From Zea mays (Eukaryota; Streptophyta; Magnoliopsida; Poales; Poaceae), in the NCBI RefSeq assembly GCF_902167145.1, contig NC_050104.1:12360001-12424000 (forward strand): a stretch of DNA of 64,000 nucleotides, in the 5' to 3' direction. The notes below the pieces were generated by a model that did no database searches, was not told where the DNA came from, and saw only the letters and a list, made by a program, of their open reading frames with translations. Below, in pieces: positions 1-12,239 of this stretch. Numbering within the stretch: the stretch's first letter is position 1; every line of letters begins with the position of its first letter. A program made the position numbers and the translations under genes.

Positions 1-104
1 TTTCAATCTATGACTTAGCATGAAATACACTTGAAAACCACATTAGTCATAGTACATGAAAGAGAGATGATCAAAGGTATATAATGAGCTATGTGTGCAA
101 GAAA

Positions 105-1440
105 TCAATCAAAATTCCTAGAATCAAGAATGTTTAGCTCATGCCTAAGTTTAGTAAATGTTTTCTCATCTAATGGCTTGGTAAAGATATCAGCTAATTG
201 TTCTTTGGTGCTAACATCCCCCCGTTGTTGGTGATCCCTCAAAATGTGATACCGAATGGCTATGTGCTTAGTGCGGCTGTGCTCAACGGGATTATCCGCC
301 ATACGGATTGCACTCTCATTATCACATAGGAGAGGGACTTTGGTTAATTTGTAACCATAGTCCCTAAGGGTTTGCCTCATCCAAAGCAATTGCGCGCAAT
401 AATGGCCTGCGGCAATGTACTCGGCTTCGGCGGTAGAAAGAGCTATGGAATTTTGTTTCTTTGAAGCCCAAGACGCCAGAGATCTTCCCAAAAACTGGCA
501 AGTCCCTGATGTGCTCTTTCTATCAATCTTACACCCTGCCCAATCAGCATCTGAGTAACCTATTAAATCAAATGTGGATCCCTTGGGGTACCAAAGGCCA
601 AACTTAGGAGTATAAACTAAATATCTCAAGATTCGTTTTACGGCCCTAACGTGAACTTCCTTAGGATCGGCTTGGAATCTTGCACACATGCATACGGAAA
701 GCATAATATCCGGTCGAGATGCACATAAATAGAGTAAAGATCCTATCATCGACCGGTATACCTTTTGATCTACGGATTTACCTCCTGTGTCGAGGTCGAG
801 ATGCCCATTGGTTCCCATGGGTGTCTTGATGGGCTTGGCATCCTTCATCCCAAACTTGGTGAGGATGTCTTGAATGTACTTCGTTTGGCTAATGAAGGTG
901 CCCTCTTGGAGTTGCTTGACTTGAAATCCTAAGAAATACTTCAACTCCCCCATCATAGACATCTCGAATTTTTGAACCATAATCCTACTAAACTCTTCAC
1001 AAGTAGATTTGTTAGTAGACCCAAATATGATATCATCAACATAAATTTGGTATACAAACAAATCATTTGCAATTGTTTTAGTAAAGAGAGTAGGATCGGC
1101 TTTTCTGACTTTGAATCCATTTGTGATAAGAAAAACTCTTGGGCATTCATACCATGCTCTTGGGGCTTGCTTGAGCCCATAAAGCTCCTTAGAGAGTTTG
1201 TAAACATGGTTAGGATACTCACTATCTTCAAAGCCGGGAGGTTGCTCAACATAGACCTCCTCCTTGATTGGTCCATTGAGGAAGGCACTCTTCATGTCCA
1301 TTTGGTAAAGCTTAAAGCCATGGTAAGTAGCATAGACAAGTAATATGCGAACTGACTCAAGCCTAGCTACGGGTGCATAGGTTTCATAGAAATCCAAACC
1401 TTCGACTTGTGAATATCCCTTGGCCACAAGTCGGGCTTTG
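105..1440 (-). pseudogene. Copia pol, 3' part: reverse transcriptase and RNase H
   Basis: This is the open 3' part of the Sirevirus pol, cut from its integrase by the gypsy insertion ending at 16919. The frame is open from the insertion edge to a TGA at 105-107, about 440 codons. Seen in order: the RT start (LVAKGYSQ, then [13 protein letters not shown]), [11 protein letters not shown], the polymerase box IYVDDII with both catalytic aspartates, then YADVV-type RNase H motifs [17 protein letters not shown] and LCDNESA. The product would copy the element RNA and degrade the RNA strand in virus-like particles. No internal stop is present in this part, but without its upstream half and frame it cannot be expressed as part of a polyprotein. 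Confidence 0.93.
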
Positions 1441-1445
1441 TTCCT
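1441..1445. repeat. Target-site duplication TTCCT, left copy
   Basis: TTCCT directly precedes the TG of the 5' LTR and is repeated at 16920-16924 after the CA of the 3' LTR. A perfect 5-bp duplication shows the chromovirus was inserted as one unit and has not recombined since. Confidence 0.95.
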
Positions 1446-2307
1446 TGTGACACCCCAGTGTCACCTAGCGTTTTTCTTAAAATGCCAAACCAAGAACCAT
1501 CATTTTATGTGAACCAAAGTAAGCATGAGCATCAAATTAACTTAAGAATAAAGAATCCACCAAGCATATACTTAAAAGTATCATGATCAAAACAAATGGG
1601 TCTTTCAAAAAGGTAATAATGTTGCAACCCTAATAAAAACCCTAAGTGAGCCCCATGAGCAAAATTCAAGAAAATAAGGAAAAGGGTATGAAAAATTTAA
1701 AATCATGGCTTGAGCCAATTATAAACATTGAAGTATATTCATTAAGAAACAAGAAAGGTTGAGAAAGCTTGGCCAAAACAACTCAAATAAAACCCCAAAT
1801 CAAGCTTCTCATGTGGGGACTTAATGGGAATTCTGAATTTCAGAATTCTGAAATTCAGACCTTGAGCCAAAGATCAAGCATGTTCACCTTGATCCCTAAC
1901 TCGAATCCTAATGGCCCCATTAACAAAAATGTGCCTAACTAACCCCTCTGTAATGTGCCAGGAGATGGCATTGGGACGCGTGCCTCGGACACGTCAAACC
2001 AGAGATCTTCTCCCTGTGTGTGGCAGTGAGACAAACAGGATTTCTCCCCTCTCTATCTCTTAATCCAGTCAGCGAAACTTACTAGCCTCCACACACAAAC
2101 GACAAAGGGACCTGAGAGGAAGAGATCTCTCAACGGGATCATGGCCATAATCTCAAAGATTTGGGCCCAATCCGCGCTTGAACTTGACCTCTCTCTGCGT
2201 TGCCTCGTGCTCGACGCTGTGCCAGGCGCCAGAGCGCGCACTGGCGTTCGCCGCGCACTCCCCGAGCGCTTGTCAGAGCCCTGCCCTCGGCCGTGCTCGC
2301 CCGCGCC

Positions 2308-2314
2308 TATAAAG
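2308..2314 (+). promoter_or_regulatory. TATA box of the LTR promoter
   Basis: TATAAAG lies in a GC-rich, CpG-rich block of the 5' LTR, as expected for the U3/R boundary with transcription starting about 30 bp downstream. The same box is kept at 13102-13108 in the 3' LTR. Function is inferred from sequence only. Confidence 0.55.
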
Positions 2315-2830
2315 CCTCCCCGGGCGCGCCTCACTTCACCCCGCGCTCACCAGCACCGGCCAGCCACCCCTCAGCTCCGGCGAGCTCATTTCCGCCCGCC
2401 ATTGCCGCCAGAGCTTCGGCCACCGTGGCCAGCCCACTCCAGCCACCCCCAAGTCGAGCCAGTGCTTCGGCTAGCTCCGCCAGTGGCCCGTGAAGCTTTC
2501 CAAGCCCTCGGATCCGGCAGGACTTCACCAGAAGCCCAAGATCGACTTCGCCAGACTTCGGTCTTCCGCCGCCGCGCGTGGACAGAGCTAACCAGTGAGT
2601 CTTCGTCCAATTCCTTGCACCCACATCTTCTCTGGCAACCCGTGAAGCTCTCTGACCCATTCAATTGAACTACCTCGCCGTGAGCAGGCCGGACTCCTCG
2701 CCGCCGACGAACATCCCCGCCTGCGCACGTGGACCGGCTAACTCCGACCATCCCCGATGGCGACCCGCACATCGTTGTGATCCCCGAGACCTCCCCTACA
2801 TCCTCGACCACCTCACCGGAGCAATCTCAC

Positions 2831-2840
2831 CGCCGGTAAG
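2831..2840 (+). other. Strong splice-donor-like site in the LTR leader
   Basis: CCG followed by GTAAG (GT at 2836-2837) lies about 530 bp downstream of the TATA box at the end of the GC-rich block. The composition changes to AT-rich soon after, as at an exon/intron border. Acceptor-like sites lie at 6427 and 7562, directly before the two start codons of the element. Splicing is inferred, not shown. Confidence 0.35.
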
Positions 2841-5800
2841 CCCCTCCGCCCTTTCTTCCGCCGCGGTTACTGTTTAAGTTAGGAGAAGGACCTCGGGTTA
2901 GGATTAGAAGAACCCGAGGGGTTTTCTGTAACGTCAGTGACTCATGTGAATAGTAGCCCAGGGACTGATCCGCGAAGAAAACTTAAAACACCCGCCAGGG
3001 ACCCCAGTGCAAAGTGGTTTTCCATTTAATCAATTCTGTTAATCTTTTTAAATAACCAGAGAACTTATAAAATCCGTAACTTGATGAATTCTTAATCAAA
3101 AGCTACCAAACTAATTTTGCTAGATCTTAAATATTATGAACTATCATTTAAAAATGATAAACCCTATGCTTTCTGTTTTGAATTTTAGAGTTTAAAATTA
3201 AAAACAGAAACTGACCAAATCTTGTTTAAATAAGGAAAATTAGTTTTTCTTCTGTACTGAACTTAAGAAAATTTGTAGGTATTCAAACCTCATTTAGACA
3301 CTGTTTAAAAATAGTAGGAACTCCAGCATTGAAGAATATAATGTAGATATTCATTTAAAGCTATTTTGCCCAAAACTTAGGAAAAATCAGAAAGGCGTTA
3401 GAAATTAATGAACAGTGATTAGAATTATTTTTCCTAGTTTGCTTAAGTAACAGAGAACCTAGGAAAAATAAAGAGATCATTAGTACAGATCAGTTTTAAA
3501 TTAAAATGTTTTATTTAGCATTATTTGAACTAAAAATTAATTATTAGAATTACAAAACTATACCCAAAATGAATAATAAAAATCCAGTGGACTTACAACC
3601 ACCAGAGCCCCACTGCAAAAATAATGAACACCTCAGCCCAACATTTTAAGTAAGGAAAATAAATATAAAATGATAATGAGGCATTTCCCAAATAAATCAT
3701 GAACAACCCCTAATGATGTAATAATGGGCAACCAAAAATTTGCTAAGTCCATAATGAGATAAACCACCAGAAAAAATGCAAACGCATGAAAAAGGAGCAA
3801 ACTCATACCTATTGCTAATGATTTATGAGAAAGGCCACTTAATCCAAATAATGCATACCACCCCTTCCCTTAAGCAAAAAGATGCCAAACTTCAGAATGA
3901 TTGCTCTTGCGCAAAACAAAAACTAAGAAAAATAAGAACTCTGTTGTTTGATATTTTTCAAATATAGTGGTAGTAGAAAGCACCTATTTGGCTAGAAACT
4001 TGAGAAAACCATAGTAAAATAGCTAAAAGGTATTAATGGCTAGAAATTTGTATCAAGTCATGTTATAGCACCTAAAAGCCAGCAAAAATAAGTTTTAGAG
4101 AATTACCCACTGTTAAATAATAGTTGTAGTTCAAAGCACCCCTTCTGCCCTAAAATTTGATAATTTTGTCTAGAGAAAACTATTCACTTTCTGATCCCCA
4201 AATTTTGAGACAGAGAAATATACACCAGTACCAAGCCACTGTAATTTTTGCAGAATTTTTGGAATTTTATTAAAGCAACTTGTAGTTCAAACCCACTCCA
4301 AAACATTAAAGAGAATAAAAGAAAAGGAAAGAAGAAATAAACCCCAAAAATAAAACCTACCACTTACCTTAGATAAAGTTTGACCCAATTTACCAAGTAT
4401 ACCACCCAAGGGTCTTACATAAGTAAAGTTAACCTTGTTTAACTCAAGTAGATCATACACCGTCAAAAGTTGTAATTTCTAAAGCACCTATCATATCATG
4501 CATGTATCTTAGCATTGCATTCATTAGATTGTAATCTTGCCGACGGAGAGTACGTGCTCATCCCCGAGCAAGGATCTGTCCAAGAGGAGGACCAGGAGCA
4601 AGCTTCCGAGGCTGCTGTTGAGGATCTCCCCGCAGCCTCAGCAATTGAAGGCAAGCCCCGGTTTATATGCATAACCGTGTTATTATATGCTACTTTACTA
4701 CACTTAATGCTTGTAGGATTGCAATGTGCACTTAAGTGTAGGAGTTGCTTGAAACCTCTAGTTGCATGAACTTAGGATTCCTTTTTGAGATGAATACTAG
4801 TATGCTAGGTCGAGTAGCTGCTTGCTAATCAGGATCTCGGTAGAAGTCGAGTGATTTTTCTAGCACTCGCGCGAGGTCAGGAATTGATTGTATTCATCTT
4901 GATAACGGGATATATGTTAGTCTATGGACTTGGATCCAGGGAGGATGCCTTGTCCATGAGACAGGAAAAAGGAATTAAGGATTAATGTGTGGATACCTGA
5001 GTCAAGCTTTTGAACGTACTAAGCACATGCTGGGAAAAATGGTAACCGGTAAACCTAGTACCTGAGTGAAGTCGGGCGCGGACTTTATCCCTCATGCGAC
5101 CTAAGACTGGGTCTCCCATGCTAGCTATGGTGGGTACAAGTGCGGTCACTGCACGGCGGCAGCCGGGGTCAGTGGAGCATTGTATGCCAAGGCGGTGAGG
5201 CCTGGACGCGAACAGGGAATCGATGGGGACGGTTGACATGTGTGGGGTCGGAGTACCCTGACATGTCATGTGTTTAGGTTTACCTTGCAAGGTTAAAACT
5301 CGATTCGAATCGTCTGCTTCTCGCAGCTAATGAGACTGCTTGACCCCTTGTACTGCATCGAGTAAGAAGTGAAATGAGGTTACATGAGATAATTTGTTGA
5401 TTGAACTAAATGCTTGTCACCATGTATGCTTAGAAGGAGCAAATCTAGCTAAGTTAATGATGATAGAACTTGAAAGGCTAAAAATTGATTTTAGAGACAG
5501 TTAGTGCTTTTGGCAAACCAAACCCCTCAGCCAAACAGTTGCATAGTCTAGAGGTAGAGGAGTAGACTCCTCACACCGGTTAAGTCTAGCTGAGTATTAG
5601 TATACTCAGCCTTGCTTGTGGCATAATTTTTGCAGGTACCATTCAGGAAATGGTTGATGGTGTGACTTGGCCTACCACCCTGCCACCGGGTTGGACGGTC
5701 GAGTGGGATGTTGCTCCGGCAGGAGAGGAGCACGAGGAGTAGTGGGCTAGGCCTTGCTCATTTCCTCAATACCGACGAAATCGATTATCCGCTGCACTTT

Positions 5801-6056
5801 ATTTTGTGAACTCTTATTTGCTACTCAAAAACTCCGATCTATGTAATAATTCAGCACTTAATTTGAGGTTTCCTGTTATATTGTATTTCTTCTGTGACTC
5901 ACCTTCGAGTGAGTTTGTGGAATTTGATCCTGGTTAAGTGGCTCTATCAGACTAGATCTGAAGGACTGACGGGTTATTCCGATTTAAGTGTGTTGCGGCC
6001 CCTGAGGCGTTACTTAGGCACTTAAGCTGGAATAATTCGGGTGGTTCTGCCACAGC

Positions 6057-6070
6057 TGGTATCGGAGCAA
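6057..6070 (+). other. Primer-binding site (initiator Met-tRNA)
   Basis: TGGTATCGGAGC begins 2 bp after the 5' LTR. It matches the usual plant Met-tRNA primer site TGGTATCAGAGC with one change, and marks the start of minus-strand DNA synthesis. Confidence 0.85.
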
Positions 6071-6427
6071 ATTCCACCACAGAGAAGGACAATAAACCAT
6101 GAATACCAATTTTCAAAATCTAAAACTTGCCTAGAAACTGCTACGGATCGTCAGGACTAGATCGCTAGACCTAGGACGAAAGGCCTTAGGCATAGAGGGA
6201 GAAATAGGTGGCTAACTAATTAGGCCACGTGGGATAGTACTTATATTTCTAAGGATGCCCTAAAAAGCACCCTATTTTTGGAGAGGCAACGTTACTTCCA
6301 GCATGCATGCATTATAAACACAAAGAGGAATTAAAAATTTGAGCTAACCCACTTTCTTTAGAACCATCCGGGCTCTCTTTTTCTTTTTCCTTCCACCATA
6401 ATCTTTACCTTTGGTTCCCTTCCGCAG

Positions 6428-7303
6428 ATGAATTCACCCACCCCCGCCAGTGGAGGAGACACTCGTTTCAGTTCCGACTTCCTTTCTCGCGATGGCTTTC
6501 CTTCCATCTTGTGGGAAGTGCTTAACTCCGCCGGTTACCCTACGCCCCCTTTGTACACGGTGCAGTTGTATGAGGAGCATCGGGTACCTCGTTGTCGGGT
6601 CTGGCTGACTTTGGAGGCTCATCCCCTTCAGCCGGGTTGGCGTTCTCTTGATTCTGAGACAATTGGACTCAGGACGGACGACACCGTTGAAGCAGCAGCC
6701 ATGAAGACTCTGACGACTTTCTGTGGCTACCATCCACTGGAGATGGTGATGCACCCCTTGGGACTCTTCCCTGCTGAGAAGAAGGATGATCCCATGTGGT
6801 GTAACCGCGTGAGCCATGTGAAGGATGTGTGGGCGATGTATCCTGACTTGGTTGGGAGGGTCACTGTTCAGTGCATGAGTGCGTTGTACCGCCTTCAGGC
6901 CCTTCAGAGCGATGCTATGGCACTCCTTGCTAACACCGCTCAAACTGCCAAGCTCACTCTCGACAGTCGAGAAGATTTTGTGGTCGATCTATCCACCGAG
7001 TTGGTAGAGAAGGATCTGCAGGTGGAGAGGCTGAGCCAGCGCATCACCACCTTGGAGCAGCAGGTGGAGATCTGAGACAACACTATTGATGTCTTGGAGA
7101 ATCAGCTTCACGATGTGCAGAGGGAACTCGAAGAAGCAAATGACCACTTGGACATGCACCACCTGGAGATGGAGGCCAATGAAGCAGGAAGCGAGGGAGA
7201 AGAGGCTCCCGAGGAGCTAGGACCAGCCCCTGGTGCTAATGGGACTACCTCCGCGATGCCTCCTTCACCCGTATCCAGTGTCGCTTCCACCGCTCAGGGT
7301 TAA
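6428..7303 (+). pseudogene. Extra reading frame upstream of gag, coiled-coil protein of unknown function
   Basis: A 291-codon frame lies between the primer site and gag, with one in-frame TGA at 7073-7075; the same frame continues to 7303. The N-terminal part (residues about 10-150) looks globular, with conserved-looking Trp, Pro and Tyr (for example ILWEVLNSAGYPTPP and VWAMYPDLVGRV). From about residue 165 it becomes a heptad-rich coiled coil (LVEKDLQVERLSQRI, then LENQLHDVQRELEEANDHL) and ends in an acidic, Pro/Ser-rich tail. It has no CCHC knuckle, protease or gag motif. The ATG directly follows an acceptor-like polypyrimidine tract ending in CAG. The stop could have come from a CGA codon by C-to-T change. 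I do not recognise the family; an accessory protein carried by this retrotransposon is the best description. Confidence 0.6.
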
Positions 7304-7562
7304 GCAGTCACTTCGACACTTTTAGGCGGATAGAAACCTATGCGAGCTTAGTTAATATCAGATTTTGGACTAGGCTTATGGGTACTTTCCCCTGATTGAT
7401 GTAACCCTGTGAACCTTTGAAATCTGTGGGATATTTGTCACCATGTTATCTTCATTTCGAACCTAATATTATGATCATGGCATTTTTCCTTCCATATGAG
7501 ATGATATCTTGTCGTTCGAAACTGTGAGTTGGGATAACAATGGCGACAATCTCTATTTTCAG

Positions 7563-10500
7563 ATGGCAGCTAGGTAGCATCGCGGGCATAACGAGCAGGT
7601 TCCCCCGCCACCTCCTCCAGCTCCCACAGTGCAGGAGCTGATGGCCCAGCAGAATGAGATTCTGCGACAGCTCTTGCAGTGCCAGCCCCACCCTCAGCAG
7701 CATGGTGGAGGCCAGCATCAGCGACCTCCGGCAATGGCAACTTACCAGGAGTTTCTAAGCACGCAGCCACCCTTGTTCACCAAGGCAGAGGATACGTTGG
7801 ACGCCGACGTATGGCTTCGCGTCGTTCAGTCCAAGTTTCCCCTCCTAACGAGAGACTGCCCTAATGAGGCCAAGGCTCGCTTCACCGCACAGCAGCTTCG
7901 CGGCCCTGCTCGGACTTGGTGGGACCACTTCCGTGCCATGCTCCCCGCTGACCGTGAAGTATCTTGGGAGGAATTCAAGACTGCCTTCAGAGGACACCAC
8001 ATCCCAGCTGGCATTCTTGATCGGAAGTTGAATGAATTTCCGGCCCTTAATCAAGGAACCCGCACAGTACTGCAGTATGCGCAAGCCTTCAACGACTTAT
8101 GCCAGTATGCAGGGTACCATGCTGATTCTGATGAAAAGAAGAGAGACCGCTTCCGCAGGGGTCTTAACACCAAGCTGCGGGAACGACTCAACACTGTCTG
8201 GGCTGATAGCTTCAATGAGTTGGTCAACATGGCCATTTCCCAGGAGGATTGCATTGTAGCTCACCGGGCAGAGAAGAAGAGAAAGGCACCAATGGCAGCA
8301 CCATCCGCTCAGGCTCAGAGGTTCCGGATTGTTTCTCACAATCAGAGCAGGGGTTTTCAGCAGCAGGCAGGTAGATGGGTGATCAGGCCACCTTAGCAGC
8401 AGCAGCCGGCACCCAACCGCTTTCCAGCTCCCGCCCCAAGGAACAATCAGCCTCCGCAGCAGCAGCAGTTCCACCAGGGCAATGGGAACAAGTGTTTCAC
8501 TTGTGGCAATGTGGGCCACTATGCCAAGAATTGTCCTAGGAACCAGCAGAGGCAGATGCCAGCACCAAATCAAGACAAGGGAAGAAAGCAGAAGGTGCAA
8601 GTCAGGCAAGGGAAGCTCAACTTCACTACTCTGGAGGAAGTACCTGAAGGAGCTCCTATCATGACCGGTATCTTTTCAGTTTATAATCAACCTGCTTTAA
8701 TTCTGTTTGATTCTGGTGCATCTCATAGTTTCATTAGCCAAAAGTTCAGTGCTAAATGTGAACTGCCATTCTCTCTCTCAAAAGGGTCATTTATGATAGT
8801 CACACCTGGGGGTAAAATTGCAACTAATCAATTAAACCAAAGTGTGCCTATTCAACTGGGAAGCCACATTGTCAAAACCACTCTTCTTGTGTTGGGTTTG
8901 GAAAATGTGGACATTATTCTAGGAGCAAATTGGATGACCTTGCACCAAGTTGTGCTTGATGTAGCCAGTCGTACCGTGGAAGTCAATTCTCCGTTCTGCG
9001 GGAACTTCACCTTAATTCTACATAGTCAAGGTTCTACTCAGTCATGTGCTTTCTCTATGACGGGGTTACCTCTGAAGAAAATCCCAGTGGTCTGTGAGTA
9101 TGCAGATGTCTTTCCTGATGAATTGCCAGGGATGCCACCAGACCGGGATATTGAATTCGCCATCGAGTTGCAACCGGGAACAGCACCAATTTACAAGAGG
9201 CCCTACCGGATGCCACCCGCTGAGTTGGCAGAATTGAAAAAGCAATTGCAAGAGTTGCTGGATAAGGGATTTATTCGCCCGAGTACTTCGCCTTGGGGAT
9301 GTCCAGCACTGTTTGTGAAGAAGAAGGATGAAAGCTTGAGACTGTGTATAGATTACCGCGCTCTTAATGCGGTAACTATCAAGAACAAGTATCCTTTGCC
9401 TCGTATTGATGTTCTTTTTGACCAGTTGGTCGGGGCCAAGGTGTTTTCCAAGATAGACCTTCGCTCTGGCTACCATCAGATCAAGATACGAGCGAGTGAT
9501 ATTCCGAAGACGGCATTCTCAACCAGATATGGGCTATATGAATTTTTGGTGATGTCATTCGGGCTGACAAATGCACCATCATATTTTATGTATCTGATGA
9601 ATTCTGTTTTCATGCCTGAATTGGACAAGTTCGTAGTGGTTTTCATCGATGATATTTTGGTGTACTCAAAGAACGAAGAAGAACATGTCGGGCATTTGCA
9701 TGTAGTGCTTCAACGTCTGCGAGAGCACCACCTTTATGCCAAGTTATCCAAGTGTGATTTTTGGCTAAAGGAAATCAAATTCTTGGGTCACACTATCTCT
9801 CAGGCTAGAATAGTTGTTGATCCTGATAAAGTGCAAGAGGTGATGAACTGGAAGCCACCAACAACTGTCCGTCAGATTCGGAGTTTTCTGGGATTAGCTG
9901 GTTATTACCGAAGATTTATTCCGGATTTCTCTCGAATTGTGAAGCCTATAACTGAGTTGCTGAAGAAAGAAGCCAAATTTGTTTGGAGTCAGAAGTGCGA
10001 AGATGCCTTCCATGCATTAAGGCAGCATCTGACCACAGCACCAGTATTAGCGCAACCCGACAACAGCAAGCCTTTTGATGTATATTGCGATGCCTCTGGC
10101 ACCGGGCTAGGTTGTGTCTTGATGCAAGACACTTAAGTCATCGCTTATGCCTCAAGAGCACTCAGGCCTCATGAGCAAAACTATCCCACTCATGACCTCG
10201 AGTTGGCAGCTGTGGTTCATGCATTAAAAATGTGGAGGCACTATCTAATGGGAACCCACTGCAACATCTTCACTGATCATAAGAGCCTTAAGTACATCTT
10301 TACTCAGGCTGATCTCAACATGAGGCAGAGAAGATGGCTAGAGCTGATCAAGGATTATGACCTGGAGGTACATTATCACCCGGGAAAAGCTAATGTGGTA
10401 GGAGATGCCTTGAGTCAGAAGTTGCAATGCAATTGCATTCTGATGGATTCTCGCATTAACACCTTGTGTGATGAGTTGAACAAGATGCAAATTGAAGTGA

Positions 10501-11990
10501 TTCCTTCTGGTTCTTTGTCTCACATTTCGGTTGAGCCAGCTTTGCAAGACTAGATTATCATGGCCCAGCTCAGTGACAAGGGAGTGCAGATTATTAAGAA
10601 GAATCTCCATCAGAAGGTTGAGAAGTATAATTGTTTCCGCCAAGATGAAAAGGGTGTGCTATGGTTCAAAAGCAGATTGGTGATTCCTAAAGACCAGGAC
10701 CTCAAAAGGAAAATTTTGGACGAGGCTCATCTCTCCAAATTCTCTATGCATCCGGGAAGCACCAAGATGTACCATGACCTGAAGCCTTTGTATTGGTGGA
10801 CCAGAATGAAGAGGGAGATAGCCCAGTACGTATCAGAATGTGACACATGTCAGAGGATAAAGGCAAGCCACCTGAAATCAGCTGGAGCTTTGCAACCCCT
10901 GTCCATACCTTCGTGGAAGTGGGATGACATCAGCATGGATTTCATTGTGGGTCTGCCCAACACCTCTCGTCATCATGATTCGATTTGGGTTATTGTGGAC
11001 CGACTGACGAAAGTGGCACATTTTCTTCCTGTGCACACCACTGATAAGGCTCAGAAGTATGCAGAATTGTATATTGACCGGATCGTGTGTTTGCACGGAT
11101 TACCTTGGACCATTGTTTCTGACCGAGGAACCCATTTTGTTGCCAGATTTTGGGAACAATTGCAGGAGTCTTTGGGAACCAAGCTAATCAGGAGTTCAGC
11201 TTACCACCCACAGACTGATGGTCAGACGGAAAGGGTAAACCAAATTCTGGAGGATATGCTGAGAGCTTGTGCAATCGATTGTGGCAAGAACTGGGATAAG
11301 CACCTCTCCTTGGCAGAGTTTGCTTATAACAATAGTTATCAATCCAGCCTAAGGATGGCACCTTTTGAAGCTCTCTATGGAAGAAGGTGTAGGACACCAC
11401 TCAATTGGTCTCAACCTGGAGAAAGAGAAGTTTTTGGACCTGACTTAGTGACTGAAGCCGAAAGGAAGGTCAAACTAATCAGGAAGAATCTAGAAGCTGC
11501 TCAGGCCAGGCAGAAGAGTTACCATGATAGAAGAAGGAAACCTCTCCAGTTCGAGGTGGGAAGTTTTGTATACCTCAAGATATCACCCACCAAGGGAGTG
11601 CAGAGGTTTGGGATCAAAGGCAAGCTAGCCCCTCGTTACATTGGACTTTATGAGATCATAGAAGCATGTGGACCCATGGCATATAAGCTGAAGTTACCTT
11701 CAAAGATGTCTGCCCTTCACAGTGTATTCCATGTATCTCAGCTAAAGAAGTGTGATCGATTGCCGACCGAGATCATAGCAGAGCCAGAATTGGAGATAGA
11801 GCCAGATCTATCGTACCAAGAGTACCCCTCCAAGATTCTGGATTGCAAGGAAAGATCAACTCGGGCTAAATCGATCAAGATGTACAAGGTCCAGTGGAGT
11901 AATCACTCAGAGGAAGAAGCTACTTGGGAAACCGAGGAATTCTTGAGATCCAACTTCCCCGATTGCCTACCTAAGGAAGCTGGTACGTAA
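7563..11990 (+). pseudogene. Chromovirus gag-pol polyprotein with in-frame stops
   Basis: One continuous frame of 1476 codons from the ATG at 7563 to the TAA at 11988, closed by four in-frame stops (TAG 7575, TAG 8394, TAA 10134, TAG 10551) and with no frameshift. Seen in order: a gag region (TWWDHFRAMLP, about 7900-8000); a CCHC knuckle [14 protein letters not shown] (8495-8536); aspartic protease [11 protein letters not shown] (about 8710); RT with [18 protein letters not shown] and the catalytic [10 protein letters not shown] (about 9645); RNase H starting [10 protein letters not shown]; integrase with the zinc-binding HP..CDTCQRIK and a DDE core (DFIVGLP, SDRGTHF, QTERVN); and a C-terminal chromodomain (MYKVQWSNHSEEEATWE, about 11880-11935). 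Chromodomains steer integration toward particular chromatin. All catalytic motifs look intact, so the stops are the visible damage. Confidence 0.93.
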
Positions 11991-12226
11991 TCACACCCAA
12001 CCCCTCCTGCCCTTCGAAACTAATTTTCAAAAATATGATCTTAATTCAGAATGATGTAACTATGAAGTAAAACTTAAAAAGGGCTTCCTTCTGAAGTTGC
12101 AAAGAGAATGACATTCGAAGAGCAGTTTTACCCTAATAATAACAATAATCACCCATTTTCTTTAAGTCTCACCCTTCGCTTCACTCTGGGAGGACTCTGG
12201 CCCGAATCTCGGGACGAGATTCCTTT

Positions 12227-12239
12227 AAGGGGGGAAGGC
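12227..12239 (+). other. Polypurine tract
   Basis: AAGGGGGGAAGG plus a final C directly precedes the 3' LTR and primes plus-strand DNA synthesis. The preceding 11991-12226 is the short 3' untranslated part of the element. Confidence 0.88.

Larger units (their letters stand above)
1446..6054 (+). repeat. 5' LTR of the chromovirus (4609 bp)
   Basis: Starts TGTGACACCCCAG and ends TTCTGCCACA, matching 12240-16919. It has an AT-rich start, a GC-rich block at about 2160-2850 with a TATA box, a long AT-rich middle (2900-4450), and a mixed end. It is about 70 bp shorter than the 3' LTR, through a segment missing near 4336 that is present at 15138-15206. Reading frames inside it (for example 2141-2668) are compositional, and I do not treat them as genes. 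Confidence 0.95.

Noticed and set aside
2141..2668. 175-codon plus-strand frame (and minus-strand partners) in the GC-rich LTR block
   Set aside because: Open on both strands because of base composition, repeated in the other LTR with disruptive changes, and overlaps the LTR promoter block. No domain.
4515..4769. 84-codon frame in the 5' LTR (also at 15362-15634)
   Set aside because: Conserved between LTRs only because the LTRs are young copies of one another; it has a coding-like start but no domain, and no way to test it here.
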